Shown here piece after piece: positions 43,301 to 44,141 of a stretch of DNA of 64,000 nucleotides. Within the stretch, counting starts at the first letter, position 1, and each line of letters starts with the position of its first letter. The position numbers and the translations under genes are program-made. The DNA comes from Coix lacryma-jobi var. lacryma-jobi. Lineage: Eukaryota; Streptophyta; Magnoliopsida; Poales; Poaceae. The notes under the pieces are model-generated. The model was not told the origin of the DNA, did no database searches, and saw only the letters and a program-made list of their open reading frames with translations. The stretch spans positions 65,409,864 through 65,473,863 of the forward strand of contig CM019826.1 in the NCBI GenBank assembly GCA_009763385.1. The letters are read 5' to 3'.

Positions 43301-44141
43301 GGAGTTGTGTTGTTGAAGTGAAGATATGTTCCATACCATCCTCAACAGATTTATAGACAGAAGAATCTGAATCATCAGAGTTCAAAACTTCTGATGCAGG
43401 GATGTCAGGTGCAGTTGTCGGTATGATTACAGATTGCAGATGTAGCATATAAGGGACTGACATTGATGTCAAATTATCATTGTTCCACAACAGGTTTTCT
43501 TTCCTAACTGTCCCCATCTTTGCTGTAGCTAGGTCTTCCCTGCCGACAAGAACATAAGCAGTTGCAGGCCAATCATCAGGTGGAGAGTCACGACATTTGT
43601 CCAGTGCCTGTAATATGAAACCATGTCTCAAGAAAAATTCAACTGCACCATATCAGAATATAGAATAGAGAGTTGTCTCACATGGCGAAGCACAAGAGAT
43701 ACACCAACTGGTAATAAATCCATTTGCTGATGACCAAACTTTTCAGCAACCATAGCCAGAACAGTAAGTTCCTCAGTGTTTCTGGCTGAACCACTAGCAA
43801 CATCACAATACACACCAGAAGAGAGATTTTTGCCTTTCCTTTCTGCTCCTAACAACAAACTATAAAATGACAACACCTTCCTACCCCAACTCACAGAAGA
43901 AACTTTCTGTTTGCGCATTAGAGTAGGAATGTCTTCCAGCTTTGCCGAGTCCAAACCATGGCATAGGCAGTATTCAAACCAACGAAACAGGGACGGGGGA
44001 GTTGTTAAAGAATTTGAAGAGACTAGGGATGGTGATTCAATCAAGTTGAGCGGAAAGTCACGGCAATAATAATCAACATAACTATGTTCCGCCAGAGATG
44101 AAGCAACAGTACATAACAATGAAGCGAGACATCCTAGATCC
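4284..44141 (-). CDS. APC1: APC1, anaphase-promoting complex subunit 1 (partial, 18 internal exons)
   Basis: APC1 is the large scaffold of the APC/C ubiquitin ligase that targets cyclins and securin for degradation in the nucleus. Joining 18 minus-strand exons (44141-43682, 43607-43272, 42814-42731, 42204-42112, 41976-41917, 41608-41510, 41381-41241, 40008-39928, 31512-31441, 17834-17763, 17138-17045, 16962-16880, 7620-7567, 7476-7399, 7302-7181, 7094-6934, 4542-4466, 4397-4284) gives one open frame of about 760 codons. Every junction is GT/AG and phase-compatible. Plant APC1-type stretches include TPPSLFRWFEYCL, EELTVLAMVAEKFG, NVDVTAPGAIIALAL, VRPDFVMLRIIARNL and DAEALFQAYVNIVTGACIALG. Cyclosome-type Gly/Ala repeats are visible (LGLLLGLAASHRGT, MGIGLLYEGSAH). 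Known plant APC1 is roughly 1,700 residues, so both ends lie outside. The assignment rests on remembered family motifs, not a search. Confidence 0.93.
4466..4542 (-). CDS. APC1: APC1 exon W17
   Basis: 77 nt, finishes the split Gly and encodes LKYAGSRNNDAQELLYAYTV then HFLNE, a strong plant APC1 match (GLKYAGSR-N-AQELLY). The acceptor is TTTGCAG and the donor GTATGTG. The preceding intron holds the small non-autonomous LTR element. Confidence 0.95.
4543..5118. other. APC1 intron segment with a dispersed repeat (about 4876-5010)
   Basis: No coding signal. The stretch about 4876-5010 is clearly similar, in the same orientation, to about 39233-39395 in another APC1 intron (shared words such as CAAGACATTGCATACGT and CAATCAGACCC). 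It is therefore part of a dispersed repeat of unknown class. The rest is unremarkable. Confidence 0.55.
5119..5247 (+). repeat. 5' LTR of the small non-autonomous element
   Basis: 129 bp with a TATA-like TCTATATAATC near the middle, likely the U3 promoter. It differs from the 3' copy at roughly ten positions, suggesting an old insertion. Confidence 0.85.
6659..6788 (+). repeat. 3' LTR of the small non-autonomous element
   Basis: 130 bp partner of the 5119-5247 repeat, directly followed by the CAAGA duplication. Confidence 0.85.
6934..7094 (-). CDS. APC1: APC1 exon W16
   Basis: 161 nt, completes Arg and encodes IQPAKGWVDSQIPETVKSGV to DAEALFQAYVNIVTGACIAL, ending in a split Gly codon. W--SQ-P--V and DAEAL-QAYVNIV-GACI-LG are family hallmarks. 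The acceptor is CTTTTTAG and the donor GTGAGT. Confidence 0.95.
7181..7302 (-). CDS. APC1: APC1 exon W15
   Basis: 122 nt, AESEEIAARLNIPNTYFDLL then YVRPDFVMLRIIARNLILWS plus two bases of a split Arg codon. ARLNIPNT and RPDF-MLR-IARNL-WSR match plant APC1. The acceptor is ATTACAG and the donor GTAATC. Confidence 0.95.
7399..7476 (-). CDS. APC1: APC1 exon W14
   Basis: 78 nt, 26 codons, MMDGAQINVDVTAPGAIIAL then ALIFLK. DG-Q-N-DVTAPGA-IAL is a hallmark of APC1. The acceptor is GAACAG behind a long pyrimidine tract and the donor is GTATGTT. Confidence 0.95.
7567..7620 (-). CDS. APC1: APC1 exon W13
   Basis: 54 nt, 18 codons, EKYLNATTADDQSCNPGQ, in a variable part of the protein. Support is phase continuity (VYH/EKY and PGQ/MMD) plus the CTCAG acceptor and GTCATT donor. 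Confidence 0.82.
7765..8176 (+). repeat. Gypsy 5' LTR
   Basis: It starts TGTCATGTGGGGC and ends CATAACA directly before the primer-binding site. Near the 3' end it carries GAGGGGCAAAACCTC and an imperfect dyad around CTACGATCTTTGTAG, also found in the LTRs ending at 30441 and 58243. Confidence 0.8.
8253..9290 (+). pseudogene. Gypsy gag remnant
   Basis: Readable pieces: MPGTDDVNAQLAVLTAQLKT (coiled-coil-like N-terminus), then in other frames YDGRGDPLPFLNRCKSYFFQ and EEEKVWMAS followed by a stop. LWYMQIKMDEGTPSWRRF, LTETQKVQLFTAGLQPPL and AAAMSLARKFE follow. Several stops and frameshifts make it a clear pseudogene of a retrotransposon gag. Confidence 0.8.
9299..9352. repeat. CCCA/CACACCCA microsatellite
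   Basis: A run of CCCA and CACACCCA units about 54 bp long terminates the gypsy fragment. Confidence 0.9.
9361..9420 (+). mobile_element. LINE 3' tail fragment
   Basis: CAGCTCTCCTGCATTGTTCG followed by seven A's resembles the plus-strand form of the LINE tails at 9592 and 10546. No coding part remains. Confidence 0.45.
9592..10457 (-). mobile_element. 5'-truncated LINE with RT C-terminal zinc-binding domain
   Basis: On the minus strand the element ends in a poly(A) tail (T-run at 9593-9603). It begins with sequence encoding the zf-RVT domain found at the C-terminus of plant LINE ORF2. The right boundary is approximate. Confidence 0.75.
9940..10395 (-). pseudogene. LINE ORF2 C-terminus (zf-RVT domain)
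   Basis: Minus-strand reading gives VWRLSSSGQYSAKSAYESLF, IWRSWAPPKCRFFMWLVAHD, then a TGA stop. The same frame continues CWTADRLARRGLPHPEECPL and NINHLLVSCVFARQFWFSLF. The Trp-rich KCRFF-WL---D-CWTADRL--RG--HP--CPLC pattern is typical of zf-RVT. The stop sits where Arg (CGA) is usual, a single C-to-T change by inference. Confidence 0.82.
10546..10708 (-). mobile_element. Short LINE 3' tail insertion with 10-bp TSD
   Basis: A 163-bp minus-strand LINE tail (T-run at its left end) is flanked by GCAAATATCT at 10536-10545 and 10709-10718. Its tail is clearly similar to that of the LINE at 9592 (GGAGAACTGCGC, ATATTAAGAAGAAAA). It is a typical severely 5'-truncated target-primed insertion. Confidence 0.8.
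10900..11009 (+). repeat. Copia-2 5' LTR
   Basis: 110 bp, TG...CA ends, base-for-base identical to 16257-16366 as far as I can compare. Confidence 0.96.
11010..11023 (+). promoter_or_regulatory. Copia-2 primer-binding site
   Basis: TGGTATACGGAGCC abuts the LTR without a gap. It resembles the initiator tRNA-Met complement TGGTATCAGAGC with a few differences. Confidence 0.75.
11506..12765 (+). CDS. gag: Copia-2 Gag
   Basis: A 419-residue capsid/nucleocapsid protein. Residues about 60-270 form a UBN2/gag-like capsid domain (LEGSKNYLSWSRRVQVILGG, IWKTLSNMYSKRGNVMVM, SVEQYASELQYLWGELDHY). A CCHC zinc knuckle CYNCGEKGHMSYSCP lies near residues 277-291. An Arg/Gly-rich RNA-binding tail follows. 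The ATG at 11506 is the first long in-frame start, about 480 nt after the PBS. It ends with TAG inside the start of pol. Confidence 0.93.
   Translation: MSTEKETLKPKGSEDNGGGSGGDSLVTRDEMKSMIQGLLEAVMSVPRGAPELKLKLELVPNDVKLEGSKNYLSWSRRVQVILGGKGVEHYLTEDCVEPANKLSPEWKVWRATDSTIVAWLLASMSPSVGKMVEAMPTAAQIWKTLSNMYSKRGNVMVMMKIQNKADAVKQAGRSVEQYASELQYLWGELDHYAPLRMRDPGDVRDVQKWVEDRRVTHFLKNLDPEFESRRAAFCHQESLPTMEEAVSAMVIEESRLHMMRGENLVKSAYTSVAERLCYNCGEKGHMSYSCPLPKNYGGRSGTRGGRGGARGDQGGRGGRGGGRVGGRGRGRGVPQANAALESSTTESGPQVNPEVQSLTLTGEQVKQWEQWQKFKASEAPSTTPVGSVIATTSHFGNFANYAHLGKGTQAQALASTCIT
12753..16250 (+). CDS. pol: Copia-2 Pol (protease, integrase, RT, RNase H)
   Basis: 1165 residues, uninterrupted. Protease active site IDSGASKH at residues 8-15. 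GAG-pre-integrase HRRLGH near 138. Integrase core with HSDVWGP near 195, RTDNGKEY near 259 and PPQNGVAERKNRHLLEVARS near 290. RT: WELVPLPKGKKAVGCKWVF, QMDVKNAFLHGDL, SLYGLKQSPRAWFDRF and catalytic YVDD at about 849-852. RNase H: YCDADWASSKDDRRSTSGY, ARSTAEAEYRAMS, LHCDNIAAINIANNP and RTKHVEIDRFFIKEKL. All catalytic motifs look intact. The ATG follows an open stretch starting at 12696, so the frame overlaps gag by about 70 nt in the -1 frame. Synthesis would need frameshifting or reinitiation, unless a one-base indel disabled this copy. Confidence 0.94.
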   Translation: MHNIEWVIDSGASKHVTGISSSFKTYNSHSYSETIQTADGTSQPIHGVGSIECTPSLHLSSVLHVPSFPVNLLSVSSLVDQFKCTVTFDENFCVFQEKRTGRVIGTGVRRNGLWFINQEQSALAAATGTQEREIYLLHRRLGHVPFGSLNNLYPDVFEDVDIKKLVYDACELGKHTRTTYPSIGLRSCEPFMLIHSDVWGPCSVTSLSGFKWFVTFIDCYTRMTWIYMLRGKHEVLRCFQDFHKLVANQFNTRIRIIRTDNGKEYVNHDFEAYLSEHGIIHQTTCPSTPPQNGVAERKNRHLLEVARSIMFQMNVLKYLWSEAVLTAAYLINRMPSRILGMKSPAELLLGQQEFKVPPKVFGCVCFVRDHRPSVGKLDPQAVKCVFVGYSSTQKGYKCWDPSGKKLFVSMDVTFRESEPYYTKPWDLDPFLEEFSSVTEGDSREGENVGADGQKEVIVGTIPCPMDRPEPQGEVIHQDNGVDVRNSDCEGEEIVGDELSGDGNEEASNEGSEEVNVENEKEPIVYQRRRFKSQGEQAAEKEPIVYRRRRFRSQEEQINTPQPRQPGSSVPNLSSDLSPLSSSTHCGSSGNVSSNPELVELPLAQRRDTRSNFGKPPVRYGFEHPSVDHDIANFLSYSRLSPAYRAFVASLQTVPIPRDWRCAKQDPNWNAAMREEMYALQKNKTWELVPLPKGKKAVGCKWVFTVKQNPKGEVDRYKARLVAKGYSQTYGIDYDETFAPVAKMGTVRTLISYVVNFDWPLHQMDVKNAFLHGDLQEEVYMEIPPGFANSQTVGKVCKLKKSLYGLKQSPRAWFDRFRRAVCGMGYTQCNGDHTVFYKHRGAFITIMAVYVDDIVITGDDVEEIKCLKENLGKTFEVKDLGPLKYFLGIEIARSPKGIVLSQRKYVLDLLAETGMLGCRPCSTPIDKNHQTSAQCGDCVNKETYQRLVGRLIYLCHTRPDISYALSVVSRYMHDPRTGHMEVVYRILRYLKGTPGKGLWFKKNGHLDLEGYCDADWASSKDDRRSTSGYCVFVGGNLVPWRSKKQAVVARSTAEAEYRAMSVSLCEMLWLKGLLKELRLLRSETMMLHCDNIAAINIANNPVQFDRTKHVEIDRFFIKEKLDGGVLRLKYVKSRGQLADCFTKGLGPSENELSCSKMGMIDIFSPS
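16248..16256 (+). promoter_or_regulatory. Copia-2 polypurine tract
   Basis: GAGGGGAG abuts the 3' LTR start and overlaps the very end of pol, the usual primer for plus-strand DNA synthesis. Confidence 0.8.
16257..16366 (+). repeat. Copia-2 3' LTR
   Basis: 110-bp identical partner of 10900-11009, followed by the CCATC duplication. Confidence 0.96.
16367..16879. other. APC1 intron segment with a 41-bp tandem duplication
   Basis: Intron sequence without coding signal. A 41-bp unit (ATACTTA-CATGAAATCAAGA...) is repeated head-to-tail at 16620-16660 and 16661-16701 with few mismatches. Confidence 0.65.
16880..16962 (-). CDS. APC1: APC1 exon W12
   Basis: 83 nt, completes the split Gly and encodes HGNRAFGFMDTFIDRLFEYI then GSKEVYH. 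The intron to W11 is only 82 nt. The acceptor is TTCATAG and the donor GTAAGTT. The next intron is 9.26 kb because Copia-2 and older elements lie in it. Confidence 0.92.
17045..17138 (-). CDS. APC1: APC1 exon W11
   Basis: 94 nt, GEIGRRSGGDNVLEREGYAV then AAGSALGFVALG, ending in a codon split 1/2. GEIGRRSGGDNVLEREGYA is nearly invariant in plants. The acceptor is TCTTTAG and the donor GTGAGTT. Confidence 0.95.
17272..17513. mobile_element. Stowaway-like MITE
   Basis: About 242 bp flanked by TA (17270-17271 and 17514-17515). The terminal inverted repeats are imperfect: CTCTCCCCAGTCACA on the left and CTCCCTTGAGTCACA read inward from the right, both continuing into CAAGTGAC/TAAGTGAC. No coding capacity. 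It lies in the intron between W10 and W11. Confidence 0.72.
17763..17834 (-). CDS. APC1: APC1 exon W10
   Basis: 72 nt, 24 codons, SAAVMGIGLLYEGSAHALTM then KILL, a cyclosome repeat following TLLQ of W9 with no residue missing. The acceptor is CGTTCAG and the donor GTAATC. Confidence 0.93.
17835..18230. other. APC1 intron segment
   Basis: AT-rich, no coding signal and no repeat family that I recognise. Confidence 0.4.
18231..18331 (-). repeat. Copia-3a 3' LTR
   Basis: About 101 bp, ending CTCCAACA. It shares TTACATGGGCCTCATGGGCC with the other Copia-3 LTRs. The left end is diverged, so the start is approximate. Confidence 0.7.
18419..19170 (-). pseudogene. Copia-3a RNase H remnant
   Basis: The minus strand reads LVYCDNVSAVYLSTNP, QRTKHVEIDLHFVRDRVAIG and FADIFTKGLPSSTFSEFRS, the C-terminus of copia RNase H. 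Upstream, a 41-45-bp tandem duplication (about 18857-18942) repeats the ELVVYTDANW coding segment and shifts the frame. Confidence 0.85.
19175..19542 (+). repeat. Copia-4 5' LTR
   Basis: TGTTGAG...CCAACA. It carries a TATA-like CTATATATATGTACC (the region at about 19340-19360) and purine-rich GAGAGGGAGAGGGA near the 3' end. It is 16 bp shorter than the 3' copy. Confidence 0.92.
19545..19557 (+). promoter_or_regulatory. Copia-4 primer-binding site
   Basis: TGGTATCGGAGCC, a tRNA-Met-type PBS two bases after the LTR. Confidence 0.8.
19588..20550 (+). CDS. gag: Copia-4 Gag
   Basis: 320 residues, intact. The UBN2-type capsid domain spans about 20-210 (NYGEWVVHMKWKMRARRCWA, AKEAWEMLATFRVGSDRAKK, HREFDDMKFRHGESMEDFSL, VVAKLLRVVPAMYTQLALSI). 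A Gly-rich basic linker and a nucleocapsid knuckle CRRCGKVGRWARECP follow near 283-297. The position normally occupied by His (CX2CX4HX4C) is Arg, which should weaken zinc binding. The ATG at 19588 lies shortly after the PBS. Confidence 0.9.
   Translation: MADDATAVPKGTETSGKELPLATQPMVEVRTVWEVSSTSWPMLTCTNYGEWVVHMKWKMRARRCWAAVETGGAGEDAEVGAKEALLASTPAEFHEAIGAKNTAKEAWEMLATFRVGSDRAKKAKAQQLHREFDDMKFRHGESMEDFSLRLQSVASQLAAFGKPMDEEDVVAKLLRVVPAMYTQLALSIETMLDMATLSLEDVAGRFRAVEDRTPAPLEKEKDSSKLLLTEEEWTERMKEKRWTGEGSSSRGGGGDGGGGGGKQRSKPPQGKKKITDPNACRRCGKVGRWARECPEKKPKEEKVHLARENSDNEHALLMGE
20640..21540 (+). pseudogene. Copia-4 protease and integrase N-terminal part, frameshifted
   Basis: WYLDSGASNHI lies at about 20680-20712, then the frame shifts to GSVKFGDGSRVDIRGQGTVL and VYYIPQLHSSIVSLGQLDE. 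WHGRFGHLSFDALRQLGKMV and LCDSCLAGS follow, and a second shift precedes DPLELVHEDLCGPITPATHG and FLLLVDDYSRCMWLQLLKS. A third shift near 21510 leads to the 21555 frame. The integrase cannot be made intact. Confidence 0.85.
21555..23606 (+). pseudogene. pol: Copia-4 pol: integrase C-part, RT, deleted RNase H
   Basis: 683 codons: MERRNQTIVGMARSMMKAKG (integrase), a Pro/Glu-rich linker, then RT with NRTWELVDPPGGCRPIGLKW, HHLDVKSTFLNGDLAETVFV, LYGLRQAPRAWNAKLD and catalytic VYVDDLIVTG near 22960. After VELGIVFPKRGG about 23430 the typical first half of RNase H is missing. The frame shifts there. The last part (VDNQPAIALAKNPILHDRSK, DILTKSLGHLRFMEL) continues in another frame to 23745. Confidence 0.9.
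23768..24151 (+). repeat. Copia-4 3' LTR
   Basis: 384-bp partner of the 5' LTR, with an extra CTGCTGTTTTCTTG-like stretch near the start. It is followed by the GTGTC duplication. Confidence 0.92.
24157..24378 (-). pseudogene. Copia-3a RT remnant
   Basis: The minus strand reads DIVLTASNPTLLRRSITSLQ, EFAMKDLGVLHHFLGVTVEP and LDILERTGMTDCKPCSTPVD, which continue from the RNase H fragment if Copia-4 is removed. It is cut just after the catalytic region. Confidence 0.85.
24379..25011 (+). pseudogene. Gypsy integrase C-terminus and chromodomain
   Basis: NTAYQSSLQDTPFRVVYGRD, PPSIRSYEPGDTRVAVVAKS, LTDIRYRLEQAQAVQKLHFD and PRFYGPYRVTKLINDVAIRL belong to the chromovirus integrase C-terminal domain. 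HDVFHIGLLKYN precedes a chromodomain-like end (VLQVLIQWKGESPASATWED, IEPFCAKYPAFHLED). The frame is open to 25011. Everything upstream is deleted. The wording is close to the gypsy at 44678-54745. Confidence 0.87.
25035..25287 (+). repeat. Gypsy 3' LTR, first part
   Basis: TGTCATGTGGGGGCGC follows a purine tract (25020-25034). It is interrupted at 25287 by Copia-3b and continues at 30314. Confidence 0.82.
25288..25387 (-). repeat. Copia-3b 3' LTR
   Basis: 100 bp, TGTTGGAAAG...CTCCAACA. Confidence 0.92.
25474..26238 (-). pseudogene. Copia-3b RNase H region
   Basis: 254 codons: SLAGALQYLTFTRPNIIYAV, VVYTDADWAGCPDTRRSTSG, SRSSAEAEYRAVANGVAEAS, LVYCDNVSAVYLSTNP and RTKHVEIDLHFVRDRVAIGD. Complete and well conserved, but a stop at 26239-26253 separates it from RT. 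Confidence 0.88.
26254..26685 (-). pseudogene. Copia-3b RT core
   Basis: 143 codons: MHQLDVKNTFLHGTLAETVY, SLYGLKQAPRAWYSRFAAFL, catalytic LLLYVDDIVLTAS and EFAMKDLGVLHHFLGVTVEP. The upstream RT segment (26690-26950) is in other frames with stops. Confidence 0.88.
27231..29000 (-). pseudogene. Copia-3b protease and integrase
   Basis: Protease WIADSGATYHTTPNP near 28900 and DVLVAPNMVHNLLSIRRFTA. GAG-pre-integrase TWHRRLGHPGRNALTQLSRS and CHACQLGRHVRLPFP. Integrase core HIFDLVHCDLWTSPVPSISG, FGLTIKAVQCDNEREFDNST and TSSQNGKAERMIRNTNDTIR. Much of this is one frame from 29371 down to about 27920. The rest (DHLRVFRCACYPNTTATAPH, LGYSPDHKGYRCFD) is in the frame 28040-27231. Confidence 0.88.
30209..30308 (-). 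repeat. Copia-3b 5' LTR
   Basis: 100 bp, 4 differences from 25288-25387. Confidence 0.92.
30314..30441 (+). repeat. Gypsy 3' LTR, second part
   Basis: It resumes CATCCTATCTAATCTCTCTC and ends CGCCCTTGACA. It contains GAGGGGCAAAACCTCGCC and the dyad GGCTACGATCTCCGTAGCC shared with the other TGTCATGTGG-type LTRs. Confidence 0.82.
30442..31440. other. APC1 intron segment; LINE-like 3' end at about 30442-30613
   Basis: The first part is GT-rich, then TAATGATGCGCAGATCTCCT and TTTTTCAAGAAAA resemble a plus-strand LINE 3' end that landed beside the gypsy LTR. From 30614 to 31440 I see only AT-rich intron sequence. Confidence 0.45.
31441..31512 (-). CDS. APC1: APC1 exon W9
   Basis: 72 nt, 24 codons, MLYFHVPSRHPSSTPELELP then TLLQ, the conserved HVPS-HP...LELPTLLQ junction of plant APC1. 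This small exon sits alone between transposon-filled introns of 8.4 and 13.6 kb. The acceptor is TTTACAG and the donor GTAAAAC. Confidence 0.9.
31544..31615 (-). mobile_element. Very short LINE 3' tail insertion
   Basis: 72 bp with a T-run at its left end and ACAAGAGCTGTGTATTTTTG resembling the other LINE tails. It is flanked by CAGTCATTT at 31535-31543 and 31616-31624, a 9-bp target-site duplication. Confidence 0.65.
31852..32449 (-). mobile_element. Copia-7, 3' part (LTR and RNase H)
   Basis: A minus-strand copia end. An LTR-like block TGTTATTAAC...CTACAACA (31852-31982) is followed by RNase H coding sequence. It is cut at 32450 by a hAT-terminal fragment. It may be the distal part of the copia whose 5' part lies at 37826-39231, but their LTRs do not match simply (see findings). 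Confidence 0.7.
31999..32400 (-). pseudogene. Copia-7 RNase H remnant
   Basis: The minus strand reads SLSAYCVFLGSSLIA then a stop, KTKKQTAVSRSCA, LLEDFGVSATAPTPLSSDST, LVKHELTKHIGVDDSYMRYQ and QLANFFTKAQTRA. Stops and shifts occur near 32250-32320. Confidence 0.85.
32450..32500 (+). mobile_element. hAT-terminal fragment
   Basis: CAATGTTTTCAGATCG and CGACTAATTGCGATTAATCG match the left end of the hAT element at 55140 (CAATGTTTTCAGATCGCACG). Only about 51 bp remain between two copia fragments. Confidence 0.6.
32501..33836 (-). pseudogene. Copia-6 RT and partial RNase H
   Basis: NGTWRLVPRPPGANIVTGKW lies in one frame, then RDWPIRQLDVKNAFLHDNLE, SLYGLKQAPRAWKQRFSAFI and a catalytic box reading LLYVYDIIV instead of LLYVDDIIV, so one catalytic Asp is Tyr. 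RNase H stops after AYSDADWAGCPDTRRSTSG. A poly-C run (33933-33950) lies just upstream. Confidence 0.88.
34266..35387 (-). pseudogene. Copia-6 protease and integrase
   Basis: 373 codons: protease WVLDTGATAHMSSSDG, VRNLLSVRQFTRDNACSVEF, zinc-binding WHHRLGHPGPSSL and CHACQLGKHVRLPFS. Integrase core LFDLLHCDVWTSLVLSNSGF, SLQADNGTEFVNHA and CPYTSPQNGNAERILRTINN. The frame ends at 34266 before the RT segment. Confidence 0.88.
35440..36468 (-). pseudogene. Copia-6 gag
   Basis: Starting at MSTNSSTSSS, a UBN2-type domain is intact: HIPVTLELMKPNFNRWEPFF, QLWVAIRRLFEANKAPRAIF, EFYSMTQGDSSVNDYAQRMK and LVLNLMRGLNPRFASTADNI. A Gly/Ser-rich RNA-binding tail (GGYGGGSSSSGGGKGSGNGR) follows, then a frame change near 35620 gives a non-gag reading to 35197. 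Confidence 0.85.
36540..36775 (-). repeat. Copia-6 5' LTR
   Basis: 236 bp with TATATATAGCC near the promoter side. It borders the PBS TGGTATCAG on the minus strand. Confidence 0.82.
36781..36877 (-). pseudogene. Copia integrase fragment (probably Copia-7)
   Basis: The minus strand reads YVIFIDDYSQFTWIYLMSSR, the start of a copia integrase core. In order and strand it would continue the GAG-pre-integrase part at 37826-38195 if the intervening inserts were removed. Confidence 0.65.
36878..37399 (+). mobile_element. Copia fragment: RNase H end and 3' LTR
   Basis: The plus strand encodes AVELSVDSKSALDLAKNPVF, HIQVKYHFIRGCLDEGSVQA and QLADFLTKSHGWIKFQELRA, ending at TAG 37159-37161. A purine tract GGGGGAGAA and an LTR of about 229 bp (37171-37399, ending CTCTAACA) follow. 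Confidence 0.82.
37400..37825 (-). mobile_element. Inverted copia fragment: 5' LTR and 5' internal region
   Basis: On the minus strand an LTR (about 37621-37825) is followed by PBS-like TGGTATCGAG and a short Ala-rich frame (37557-37366). The LTR is homologous, in opposite orientation and with considerable divergence, to 37171-37399. The two fragments of one family are therefore head-to-head. Confidence 0.65.
37947..38443 (-). pseudogene. Copia-7 protease and GAG-pre-integrase remnant
   Basis: MDSGACFHMALDPTHLSSMS (protease) and DGTSLPVIGLGTLTTSSFHV lie at 38443-38237. In another frame, ASTFVQWHRRLCYLSGSRLS lies near 38040. Confidence 0.8.
39042..39231 (-). repeat. Copia-7 5' LTR
   Basis: 190 bp. 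The last 70 bp (GATAACCATATATAGAGAGC to CTTAACA) recur in inverted orientation at 31852-31917. Confidence 0.78.
39232..39748. other. APC1 intron segment with dispersed repeat copy
   Basis: 39233-39395 is similar to 4876-5010. No coding signal in the remainder. Confidence 0.55.
39749..39841. mobile_element. Tourist-like MITE, near-perfect hairpin
   Basis: A 93-bp element flanked by TAA (39746-39748 and 39842-39844), as for PIF/Harbinger elements. Its two arms of about 41 nt are almost perfect inverted repeats (GG-C-TGTTTGGATGCCCAT...CCATGTG) around an 11-nt loop. No coding capacity. Confidence 0.9.
39928..40008 (-). CDS. APC1: APC1 exon W8
   Basis: 81 nt, 27 codons, EHDITTLGLLLGLAASHRGT then MDPAISK: a cyclosome repeat. 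The acceptor is GTGCAG and the donor GTATTAAC. The downstream intron (31513-39927, 8.4 kb) holds the scrambled copia cluster. Confidence 0.93.
40070..40424. mobile_element. MITE with GAGTAAATTT terminal inverted repeats
   Basis: About 355 bp. The left end GAGTAAATTTCACAAAACTA and the right end, inverted, TGAGTAAATTTAGCAAAACT match over about 20 nt. The interior repeats words such as AAACTACAGGTTT and TCTGTAG in both orientations. The superfamily is uncertain (Mutator-like or other). Confidence 0.65.
40640..40993. mobile_element. Stowaway-like MITE (CTCCCTCCG ends)
   Basis: The left end CTCCCTCCGCCCACAAAAAA follows TA. The right end reads inverted CTCTCTCCGTGCCAAAAATT. TGCAATCCTACAG and CGCAATTGTAG are also symmetric. 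The right TA flank is not preserved. Confidence 0.65.
41241..41381 (-). CDS. APC1: APC1 exon W7 (start of cyclosome repeats)
   Basis: 141 nt, 47 codons. It carries WIQYNRPSEPNFSHAGLLLA and GLHEHLRVLTMTDAYRYLSQ, the first visible proteasome/cyclosome-type helical repeat. The acceptor is TTTTTGCAG and the donor GTGACA. Confidence 0.93.
41510..41608 (-). CDS. APC1: APC1 exon W6
   Basis: 99 nt, 33 codons, VNLDLSSRSVSEFKSWAEF to AAGLRLAPFQ. W-EFHNGVAAGLRLAP is characteristic of APC1. The acceptor is TATACAG and the donor GTTATAC. Confidence 0.92.
41917..41976 (-). CDS. APC1: APC1 exon W5
   Basis: 60 nt, 20 codons, VLVFPKLVLAGRLPAQQNAT. PKL-L-GRLPAQQNATVNLD is formed across the junction with W6, matching the conserved PAQQNATV core of plant APC1. 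The acceptor is CCTGCAG... read as TGCAG and the donor GTAATCC. Confidence 0.9.
42112..42204 (-). CDS. APC1: APC1 exon W4
   Basis: 93 nt, 31 codons, QQLWNFAQRTTALPFGRGAF to TYTLLTE. The LPFGRGAFTL stretch is a recognisable APC1 signature. The acceptor is TTTTCAG and the donor GTAAGAG. Confidence 0.92.
42462..42655 (-). mobile_element. LINE-like 3' tail
   Basis: CAGGAGAGTTGTGTGTTATT and TTCATTAAGAAGAATAAAAA resemble the minus-strand LINE tails at 9592 and 10546, with a degraded T-run at the left. The right limit is uncertain. Confidence 0.5.
42731..42814 (-). CDS. APC1: APC1 exon W3
   Basis: 84 nt, 28 codons, VRRLLCSARPVAIQ to SDQDLHQ. The acceptor is TTGATTAG and the donor GTATTA. It reads in phase between W2 and W4. 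Confidence 0.9.
42815..43271. other. APC1 intron between W2 and W3
   Basis: 457-bp AT-rich intron with an internally repetitive part (42840-42990: AAACGG-TAAACGG-type words recurring). No coding signal. Confidence 0.5.
43272..43607 (-). CDS. APC1: APC1 exon W2
   Basis: 336 nt, phase 0 at both ends, 112 codons from ALDKCRDSPPDDWPATAY to FGHDLRLNE. The acceptor is ATTACAG and the donor GTTTGTCC. The DKCR-SPP-DWP-AAY-L-GR-DLA pattern follows W1 directly, as in plant APC1. The middle of the exon is Ser/Asp-rich and probably a disordered loop. Confidence 0.92.
43682..44141 (-). CDS. APC1: APC1 exon W1 (first in window)
   Basis: This 460-nt exon starts after a TTTTTCAG acceptor and ends CAT before GTGAG. 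The first base completes a split codon, then 153 codons run from DLGCLASLLC to VSLVLRH. It is the most conserved block in the window: TPPSLFRWFEYCL, VSSVSWGRKVLSFYSLL and EELTVLAMVAEKFG. The preceding exon is not found in the 19.9 kb to the right, which is transposon-filled intron. Confidence 0.92.
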
